From: Desulfobacteraceae bacterium | GTDB lineage: Bacteria > Desulfobacterota > Desulfobacteria > Desulfobacterales > Desulfosalsimonadaceae | DNA: 5,030 nt | Assembly (NCBI GenBank): GCA_007131845.1 | Contig: SLPT01000107.1 | Coordinates: forward strand, 1 to 5,030 | Direction of reading: 5' to 3' | In this document: positions 1 to 5,030 of the stretch, in pieces | Layout: the number at the start of each line of letters is the position of its first letter | How positions within the stretch are numbered: the stretch's first letter is position 1 | The notes under the pieces: model-generated | The model's database searches: none | Told to the model about the DNA's origin: nothing | Seen by the model: only the letters and a program-made list of their open reading frames with translations | Position numbers and translations under genes: made by a program

Positions 1-1101
1 CATCAGGAAGCCGGCCGTCATCGCCGTTACCGGAATCGAGACGATCAGCCCGATGCTGCCGGCTATGCCGCGGACGAACTCGGTGGCGATCAGGTCCATG
101 TTGACGTTCCGGAGCCATTCCATTTCATATCCCACCAGCAGGAGCAGCAGGGGCAATGCACCGCCCGCATAGGCAAGAACGAGGGTATTGGACATGGTGC
201 CCATGATATCCCGGCCCACGTTCATGCCCGCCCGCACCAATCGGTAGGCACTGATGCGGGGGTCGACTGCCCGGATCTCGGAAGCCGCTGAAGCCACCGA
301 CATTCCAACGTCCGTGACAGCTCCCAGGGAGCCGATGATTATTCCGGCGAAAAGCAGCCCCCGGACGTTTTTGGGATGATCCATGAATAAAAGCATGCGG
401 GCTTCTTCGCTGCTGAATCCGGTAAGGCTCGACAATTTCCCCACCCACAGCGCAAGGATACCGGCAACCGTAACACCGCAAACGGTTCCCACAATGGCGG
501 AAAAAGACTTTGCATTGATCCCGCCGATAACCAGCAGCGTAAATACAATCACAACCGTTGCCGAAACAGTGGCCACCGGAATCGGTGAATACCCGGCAAG
601 CAAAAGGGGAATCACCCCCCTGACCACGACCAATCCCGTGAAAGCCAGGGAAATCAGGGTCTTGAGCCCCTGAATACGCCCGATGCCTAATAGCAATATG
701 ACGAATATCCCCAGCAGGTAATACACCCCCCTGTCGCGAACCACGTCATGGACGTCCACCGTTTGAAGTCGGCCGTCCATCACTGTGCCCACCAGAAGTA
801 TCTCGTCATTTTCCTCCAGGTAAACGTTCAGGTACGGATCGTCTTCGTCGTAAACATTCCGGACCCGGACAGATTTTCCCTTGAAGGGGCCGCCCGTGAT
901 CTGCACTTCGGCCTCCTGCTCCAGAAAACCGAAGACATGGCTTGCATCGAAATCCGTGACGGAAACCACCCTGCCGCGGAAAAACGTCTCCGGCGCATCC
1001 TCGCTGCCGCTGCTGCCGGAATCGCCGCCCAAGGAGGTTCCGCCCGAAACCGTAAAGAACAATACAACGCCGGTAACCACCATCAATAGTATTTGCTTCA
1101 C
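1..1101 (-). CDS. YibE/F family multi-pass membrane protein (C terminus cut by the window edge)
   Basis: Reading the minus strand from a GTG at 1101 gives 367 uninterrupted codons to the left edge. The GTG has GGAG five bases upstream (spacer TTGAT); the first in-frame ATG is codon 7 and lacks this site, so GTG is preferred. Residues 4-20 form a signal or first membrane span. Residues 40-122 are a soluble, probably extracytoplasmic beta-rich region (GRVVSV, GGPFKGKSVRV). Then come about seven hydrophobic spans, near 126-143, 146-169, 173-193, 200-222, 248-270, 302-325 and 343-366. The family hallmarks are GSLGAVTDVGMSVASAASEI (257-276) and GRDIMGTMSNTLVLAYAGG (296-314), which fit the YibE/F family (PF07907). 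Family members are about 370-400 residues, so little is missing. The biochemical role of the family is unknown to me; a transporter-like role is often supposed. The gene is transcribed away from the other genes here. Family identity is confident, function is not. Confidence 0.92.
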   Translation of the reverse strand, partial: MKQILLMVVTGVVLFFTVSGGTSLGGDSGSSGSEDAPETFFRGRVVSVTDFDASHVFGFLEQEAEVQITGGPFKGKSVRVRNVYDEDDPYLNVYLEENDEILLVGTVMDGRLQTVDVHDVVRDRGVYYLLGIFVILLLGIGRIQGLKTLISLAFTGLVVVRGVIPLLLAGYSPIPVATVSATVVIVFTLLVIGGINAKSFSAIVGTVCGVTVAGILALWVGKLSSLTGFSSEEARMLLFMDHPKNVRGLLFAGIIIGSLGAVTDVGMSVASAASEIRAVDPRISAYRLVRAGMNVGRDIMGTMSNTLVLAYAGGALPLLLLLVGYEMEWLRNVNMDLIATEFVRGIAGSIGLIVSIPVTAMTAGFLM

Positions 1102-1184
1102 ATCAACTCCATCGTGCCTGCGGGCTTGGGCGCGCGGACCGGCCAGGGAGTAAATATTGCCGAAAGTCAATTCATTATTATGTC

Positions 1185-1214
1185 ATTTTAAATATAACCC
1201 TCAGCGTGTTTCAA
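1185..1214 (-). promoter_or_regulatory. Candidate sigma70-type promoter for the YibE/F gene
   Basis: On the minus strand TTGAAA (1214-1209; 5 of 6 matches to the -35 consensus) is followed after 18 bases by TAAAAT (1190-1185; 5 of 6 matches to the -10 consensus). Transcription would start near 1178, giving a leader of about 75 bases before the GTG at 1101. The surrounding DNA is AT-rich, so chance matches are expected. This is the best-spaced pair I found upstream of this gene. Confidence 0.35.
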
Positions 1215-1256
1215 CCAGCAACTGAAATAAAAGCTCATTTAAAATAGAAACAATAC

Positions 1257-1283
1257 TTGACATATGAGTTTTTTGATTACAAT
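1257..1283 (+). promoter_or_regulatory. Candidate promoter reading toward the 597-residue protein gene
   Basis: A perfect TTGACA (1257-1262) is followed by TACAAT (1278-1283; 5 of 6 -10 matches). The spacer is only 15 bases, which is short; a 17-base spacer would give the poor hexamer CAATAT. The leader to the ATG at 1660 would be long, about 370 bases. A weaker but nearer pair is TTGCGA (1514-1519) and TATTAA (1538-1543) with an 18-base spacer. I cannot decide which, if either, is used. Confidence 0.22.
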
Positions 1284-1396
1284 ATATAAATATTGCCCCA
1301 ACAAAAATCATAATTTTACGTTAATATTAAGGAATGCTTAAATTTTTATTGCATGAATATTGGGCGTATTTTCTGCGATTAAAATTTAATTCGGAC

Positions 1397-1451
1397 GCAT
1401 AAATTGGCGAAAGAGACGGTTTTCGTTCAGGCATAAAATAGCATAAAATTG
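1397..1451 (+). repeat. Three GCATAAA-type direct repeats next to a TTGT-TG-ACAA dyad
   Basis: GCATAAATTG occurs at 1397-1406, GCATAAAATA at 1431-1440 and GCATAAAATT at 1441-1450; the last two are head-to-tail with 9 of 10 bases identical. Directly after them lies TTGTTGACAA (1449-1458), a short dyad with arms TTGT/ACAA, which also contains a TTGACA hexamer at 1452-1457. No good -10 hexamer sits 16-18 bases beyond that TTGACA. The cluster could be a regulator-binding site or an A-tract curvature element. The copies are short and the region is AT-rich, so chance is a real alternative. Confidence 0.4.
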
Positions 1452-1659
1452 TTGACAACTAAAATTCATAGGGTGATTTGAAGATAATATTATAGACTTA
1501 ATTTCTTTCAGCTTTGCGATTTTTGATCATTTTTAACTATTAATATAGCCAAGCAACGGTTTTATTTACGCTTCAGGATCCGCATCATTGCACGTCAGGA
1601 CCGGAACCCGGGCATTTGTCTGTCCGGCTTATATGGCCTGCAAAAAAAAGGAGGCATGA

Positions 1660-3453
1660 ATGAACGAAAATCCATTTTGTGAGGCTAAGGGTAGGGGGAA
1701 ATTTCCCGTTACGCTGATCATGTTGTTCCTGGTCTTGCTGTTTGCGGGGACGGTAGCAGCCGGACCGCCGCCTAAAATCGACTGGGATCCGAAGAGGCTG
1801 GAACTGAAAGTGCCGCCAGGCGGGGTGACCCGGCAACAGGCTTCATTTGTCTCCGACAGGGATATCGGTCCCTTGCGACTTGAGGCAGTCCCTGCCATTT
1901 CCGATTACCTGGATATCATCCCTGAAGAGATCGAATCCGTTCGGGCCGGTGAAACCGTGCAAATTGTTATAACCGCCGCTTTTGATAACAATCATCGCGG
2001 AAGCATGCGCGCCGGGACAATTCATGCTCTTGACGGTCAACGGAGCCTGGCAGGGACACTGAAAGTGAGACTTGTCCCAGCCGAAAAGGGATGCGGGATC
2101 ACAGGCACGGTCCTTCAGGGGGGTGTAAGTGTTGAAGGGGTAGTAATGAGTCTTGCCGGTCCTGACCAGGCAACTGCGGAAACGGACCAGAATGGGAAAT
2201 TTCTATTTTCAGGCCTTGCAGAAGGACAATACACCGTTTCGCCTCAAAAAACAGGGTATTCCTTTGAACCACAAAAACGCATCGTTGAAATCATTGAATG
2301 CCCTGAAACGGAAACAATCAATTTTACCGCCGACCTGACAACAGTGCGTATTTCCGCCGATCCGCAAACTGTCGAAGAGACAGAATCCTCCACTCTTGCA
2401 TGGACATCCTCAAACGCAGATGCGTGCTCGATAGAACCGGGCATCGGTGCAGTCGAAACCAGCGGATCCATAGAAGTTTCGCCCCTGGAATCAACTACGT
2501 ACGCAATCACAGCAACTGGTCCGGGGGATACGGCCGCTGATGAAGTTACAGTGGAAGTAATTCCTGAGGATACTGAACCGTTTGCGGTTTCCATCATCGT
2601 GCCGGTCGATGGCGGCGATTCTACCCGGTCAGAGGTGATGGTCCGGGGAACAGTAGAAGGCTTATCCGGAATGGATGCGGGGGTCAGCGTCAACTGCTCG
2701 GCTATAAATGAAGCCATGTTCGACGGCCGTATCCCGGCAAGCGCTTCCGGAGACAAATTCGCCGCCAATAATATCCCCCTCCTGCCCGGCGACAATACAA
2801 TTACAGTTATCGTCACGGACAGTGAATCCAACCGGATCGGCGAGGCATCCATTGATGTCTACCATGACCCCGGGGATCATACCCTGCAGGTCACATCAAA
2901 CCGCGAAAGCGGGATTTCTCCGCTGGAAGCCACGCTTGAACTCGGCGGCTCGTTCAATATAAACGATTCTCAAATCGCCTGGTCCGGGCCGGGGATCGCT
3001 GAGATTGCCGGCCATGCGCCGGACGAATACGAAATTCGAATGACAGAGACCGGCGTCTATCATTTTACGGTAGAAGTGGAAGATCCCGCCGGCAGCATCC
3101 TTACTGACGATTATGCCTTTGTCGTGATGGACGCAGAGGATCTGGATGAAAGTCTGCGCGCCAAATGGGACAGCATGAAAGCCGCCCTGGCAGATCAGGA
3201 TATCCAGGGCGCCCTGAATTATTTCGCCGACGGACAGAAGTATCTCTACAGCGACATCTACACCGAACTTCATGATGAACTCCCGCAAATAACGAATACA
3301 ATGAAGGAAATCGAAATGATTTCCATGCAGGACAATTCCGCGAAATACCGGATTCTCAAAGACGAAAATTATGGCGGGGAAGATATAACCGTCAGCTATT
3401 ACGTTTATTTTGTAAAGTCTCCCGAGGGACTGTGGAAAATATACCGCTACTGA
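1660..3453 (+). CDS. Exported multi-domain Ig/PKD-like beta-sandwich protein with C-terminal alpha+beta module
   Basis: This is a complete 597-codon gene. AGGAGG (1649-1654) lies five bases before the ATG; a nearer ATG at 1656 is in another frame. Residues 17-34 are a Sec signal peptide with likely cleavage at VAA|GP (34/35). Five beta-rich modules follow. Residues 40-140 are Ig-like. Residues 146-213 resemble a carboxypeptidase regulatory-like domain (GITGTV, TDQNGKFLFSGLAEGQYTV). Residues 227-301 are an Ig-like module of the WTSSNADACSIEPGIG type. Residues 307-401 resemble a glucodextranase B-like bacterial Ig domain (VRGTV, LPGDNTITVIVTD). Residues 406-491 are PKD-like. Residues 493-597 break the pattern with helices (LRAKWDSMKAALADQDIQGALNYF), then strands ending in VYFVKSPEGLWKIYRY, suggesting an NTF2-like fold. 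There is no catalytic motif, LPXTG or lipobox. It is probably a periplasmic or extracellular adhesion, scaffold or binding protein. It lies upstream of, and collinear with, the phospholipase-like gene. Domain classes are by eye; the function is unknown. Confidence 0.9.
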   Translation: MNENPFCEAKGRGKFPVTLIMLFLVLLFAGTVAAGPPPKIDWDPKRLELKVPPGGVTRQQASFVSDRDIGPLRLEAVPAISDYLDIIPEEIESVRAGETVQIVITAAFDNNHRGSMRAGTIHALDGQRSLAGTLKVRLVPAEKGCGITGTVLQGGVSVEGVVMSLAGPDQATAETDQNGKFLFSGLAEGQYTVSPQKTGYSFEPQKRIVEIIECPETETINFTADLTTVRISADPQTVEETESSTLAWTSSNADACSIEPGIGAVETSGSIEVSPLESTTYAITATGPGDTAADEVTVEVIPEDTEPFAVSIIVPVDGGDSTRSEVMVRGTVEGLSGMDAGVSVNCSAINEAMFDGRIPASASGDKFAANNIPLLPGDNTITVIVTDSESNRIGEASIDVYHDPGDHTLQVTSNRESGISPLEATLELGGSFNINDSQIAWSGPGIAEIAGHAPDEYEIRMTETGVYHFTVEVEDPAGSILTDDYAFVVMDAEDLDESLRAKWDSMKAALADQDIQGALNYFADGQKYLYSDIYTELHDELPQITNTMKEIEMISMQDNSAKYRILKDENYGGEDITVSYYVYFVKSPEGLWKIYRY

Positions 3454-3634
3454 TGCTGCTGCCGGCGTTAGAATACCGGCGTGTTGACTGCGGGCTCAAT
3501 TCGGGCGGAGGTGCAAGAACCCGGAGCACATTATGAGAAGAAAGCTGTTGATAGCCGTAGCTGTCTTTCTGGGCATTTTGATTCTGATGCAATCTTTATG
3601 ATGCTTCAAGCTGTATTCTATGGAGAGGGGTTTC
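3454..3634 (+). other. Intergenic stretch between the two secreted-protein genes
   Basis: These 181 bases hold the possible 22-residue ORF and two ribosome binding sites (GGAG at 3523-3526; GGAGAGGGG at 3622-3630). A short hairpin, GCCGG at 3461-3465 pairing with CCGGC at 3476-3480 around a ten-base loop, lies eight bases after the upstream stop codon. No T-run follows it, so it is not a normal intrinsic terminator, though it could stabilise the mRNA or tune expression between the genes. I see no convincing promoter here; TTGACT at 3484-3489 has no matching -10. This supports co-transcription of 1660-3453 with the downstream gene. Confidence 0.45.
3533..3601 (+). CDS. Possible 22-residue hydrophobic membrane peptide
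   Basis: The short frame encodes MRRKLLIAVAVFLGILILMQSL and ends in TGA at 3599-3601. GGAG (3523-3526) lies six bases before the ATG, a normal spacing. The product has a basic N terminus (RRK) followed by one continuous hydrophobic span, as in small single-span membrane proteins or an isolated signal peptide. It starts 79 bases after the 597-residue gene and stops 33 bases before the phospholipase-like gene, in the same reading frame as that gene. It could be a true small protein, a translational-coupling leader, or the remnant N terminus of a broken gene. I recognise no family. Confidence 0.4.
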   Translation: MRRKLLIAVAVFLGILILMQSL

Positions 3635-5030
3635 ATGAAAAAATTATTTCTTTTATTAAAAATTGTATTCGTTATTTGCATTACATCTTATGCCCCCCCG
3701 GCCTTTGGATGGGGTGTATCGAACCATGAAGATATCTCAGAGGTCGCTGTTGAAAATTCTGTGTTGGTGGAAAAGTTTGGAAATTTTACAAAATCGAATC
3801 TCGGACTGGGAGAGGGATTAGGCACGACTGTTGCCGTTGATCCCTCCAAAAATGACAATGAGAAGGGGCTGACCCCGGTTGATATGGTCAAACGGGGTGC
3901 AGCAAAAGAGGATTCATGGTGCTGGGAAACAGATCATTGGCAAGAAGAATCTGATGTTTCTTGTTTGTCTTATTTGGGACGGTTTAATCATCATTATCAC
4001 AATCCATTAAAGGATTGGGACGAGGCCGGTTTAAACGATTGGTCGTGGGATTGGCTCAGTGGTAGTTCTTCCTTGCTCTGGGCTCAAAACGACGAGCAGG
4101 CCTGGTCCTGGAACAATCTCCGGGAGATGTATTACGAAGCGCTTATGGCCATTGATAACAAGACAGGACAGGGCGGGAGAAAGTTTCGATTGGCTAAAAT
4201 TTTTAGAGGCATAGGGCATCAACTGCACTTAATCCAGGATAAAGCCGTACCATATCATGTTCGAAACGATTCACATGCAAGAGAAACAGTTGTTACTGGT
4301 TTTTATCAGAGGATGGGAGGTGGTCTTTATTTTGAATCATGGGCTAAAGAAGAAAATGACCAAATAATTTATCTGGCCAATAACCAGATTAAGCCGGAGT
4401 TGGATTTGACTGAACCATACGAATACGAAGATGAACTGCCGGTTGCCAAATTGATAGACACAAACACCTATGATGGAACAAATCCTTCGGCATGCCTTTC
4501 CGTCGGCCTCTCAGAATTCACAAATGCCAATTTTTTCAGTGCTGATACAATTTTCGCTGCGGAAAGGTATGAAGAGGGTGATAAATATTATTTTCCCTAT
4601 CCCGAAAAAGATGACACCAACCTTCAGGCGTTTATCGATGAGCGGGATTTGCCGCTCAGGCATTTTGAGAGCGGTGATACGGAATTCGTGATAAGCTTGG
4701 TAGCCGACAGGATGGAAATCGATCATTTTGTTCAGCCAACGTACCACACGCGGTCCGTTTCTTCAGGACTCGGCCTCTATACGAAAACATTCTATCTGAG
4801 CGAAAGGTGCCACGAAGACTATGTTGAAAAGCTCGTGCCCCGTGCTTCCGGATATTCCACGGAACTGATCGACTATTTTTTTCGCGGTTCGATTAACATT
4901 TCCCTACCGGAAAACGGTGTTTATTCAATGTTTGTTCCCGGCAATGAAATTGACCAGGATAACTACGACAGTTATGAGAATGTGTTTGACAGTATCACAC
5001 TGGGTGTTGAAAACACCTCTTTGTATGGCG
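3635..5030 (+). CDS. Secreted zinc-dependent phospholipase C / S1-P1 nuclease superfamily protein (3' end outside window)
   Basis: There are 465 codons from the ATG at 3635 with no stop before the right edge. GGAGAGGGG (3622-3630) lies four bases upstream; an in-frame ATG at 3620 lacks this site. Residues 1-25 are a signal peptide. Cleavage at AFG|WG would expose Trp26 as the mature N terminus, as in zinc phospholipases C and P1 nuclease, where that Trp binds zinc. His31 then equals mature His6, as in P1 nuclease. GAAKED (D93) and RFNHHYHNP (H120) look like further ligands. HLIQDKAVPYHVRN (198-211) closely matches the prokaryotic phospholipase C signature, with H198, D202 and H208 at the classic +4/+6 spacing. 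The final His/Glu pair is unclear (H214, E217 or E234). Further segments are GLSEFTNANFFS (291-302), VPRASGYSTELIDYFFRG (401-418) and the start of a beta-rich tail. It is a likely extracellular metallohydrolase of phosphodiester bonds. The substrate, lipid or nucleic acid, cannot be told. It probably shares an operon with the gene upstream. Confidence 0.82.
   Translation, partial: MKKLFLLLKIVFVICITSYAPPAFGWGVSNHEDISEVAVENSVLVEKFGNFTKSNLGLGEGLGTTVAVDPSKNDNEKGLTPVDMVKRGAAKEDSWCWETDHWQEESDVSCLSYLGRFNHHYHNPLKDWDEAGLNDWSWDWLSGSSSLLWAQNDEQAWSWNNLREMYYEALMAIDNKTGQGGRKFRLAKIFRGIGHQLHLIQDKAVPYHVRNDSHARETVVTGFYQRMGGGLYFESWAKEENDQIIYLANNQIKPELDLTEPYEYEDELPVAKLIDTNTYDGTNPSACLSVGLSEFTNANFFSADTIFAAERYEEGDKYYFPYPEKDDTNLQAFIDERDLPLRHFESGDTEFVISLVADRMEIDHFVQPTYHTRSVSSGLGLYTKTFYLSERCHEDYVEKLVPRASGYSTELIDYFFRGSINISLPENGVYSMFVPGNEIDQDNYDSYENVFDSITLGVENTSLYG

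Larger units (their letters stand above)
1102..1659. other. Divergent AT-rich intergenic region, no gene found
   Basis: This 558-base gap separates the divergent YibE/F and 597-residue protein genes. By eye its middle (about 1170-1570) is near 30% GC, while both flanking genes are above 50%. I see no ORF with a ribosome binding site and no tRNA-like or riboswitch-like structure. It holds candidate promoters for both directions, repeated GCATAAA elements (1397-1451), and small AT palindromes: TTAATATTAA at 1321-1330 and ATTAAAATTTAAT at 1378-1390. It most likely carries the control sequences of both transcription units. An untranslated small RNA cannot be excluded. Confidence 0.6.

Noticed and set aside
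748..1153. Plus-strand open frames across the YibE/F gene
   Set aside because: They lie opposite a minus-strand gene with clear family motifs, lack ribosome binding sites and encode low-complexity Arg/Ala/Pro-rich sequence; they are shadows.
1452..1457. TTGACA as the -35 element of a promoter for the 597-residue protein gene
   Set aside because: At 16-18 bases downstream there is no acceptable -10; the nearest good hexamer, GATAAT at 1483-1488, is 25 bases away.
2244..2852. 202-codon minus-strand open frame inside the 597-residue protein gene
   Set aside because: It is antisense to a well-supported exported protein. Its Ser/Thr/Val-rich composition mirrors the sense codons, and it has no recognisable domain.
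3461..3480. GC-rich hairpin just after the 597-residue gene as an intrinsic terminator
   Set aside because: The stem is only five base pairs with a ten-base loop, and no T-run follows, so it does not meet the normal terminator pattern.
3599..3601. TGA between the 22-residue ORF and the enzyme gene as a selenocysteine codon or readthrough site
   Set aside because: The TGA directly follows a membrane-like segment, no selenoprotein motif surrounds it, and a strong ribosome binding site before the ATG at 3635 explains the downstream start.
3481..3729. 82-codon plus-strand frame across the spacer and the start of the phospholipase-like gene
   Set aside because: It overlaps the signal peptide of the better supported gene in another frame, and there is no Shine-Dalgarno site upstream of its start.

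Overview
The window reads as a piece of a mid-GC, Gram-negative, probably anaerobic deltaproteobacterial (Desulfobacterota-like) chromosome. This is an inference from protein character: a single-polypeptide YibE/F membrane protein, a secreted multi-Ig/PKD-like protein, and a zinc phospholipase C/P1-nuclease-like secreted protein whose motifs (NHEDISE near the mature N terminus, FTNANFFS, GYSTELIDYFFRG) resemble uncharacterised sets I associate with Geobacter/Desulfobacter-type genomes. No rRNA, tRNA, IS element, integrase or CRISPR array was found.

Layout. (1) 1-1101, minus strand: a YibE/F family multi-pass membrane protein, GTG start, running off the left edge. (2) 1102-1659: a 558-base divergent intergenic region, strikingly AT-rich in its middle, with candidate promoters on both strands, a cluster of GCATAAA-type repeats and small palindromes, but no convincing gene. 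(3) 1660-3453, plus strand: a complete 597-residue exported protein made of successive beta-sandwich modules and a C-terminal alpha+beta module. (4) 3533-3601, plus strand: a possible 22-residue single-span membrane peptide with its own ribosome binding site. (5) 3635 to the right edge, plus strand: a secreted zinc-dependent phospholipase C/S1-P1 nuclease superfamily protein, incomplete at 465 residues.

The three plus-strand reading frames are collinear and closely spaced with no clear terminator between them, so they may be co-transcribed. Both large products carry Sec-type signal peptides, which suggests an envelope or extracellular job: a modular binding/scaffold protein beside a putative metallohydrolase. 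The functional link is inferred from position only. The YibE/F gene is divergent and probably unrelated, except that it may share the intergenic control region.

The most interesting items are the zinc-enzyme-like protein, with a P1-nuclease-like N-terminal Trp/His layout and an incomplete-looking third metal site, its small in-frame hydrophobic upstream ORF, and the conserved-looking C-terminal module of the 597-residue protein. I see no strong evidence for a wholly new multi-gene system in this window.
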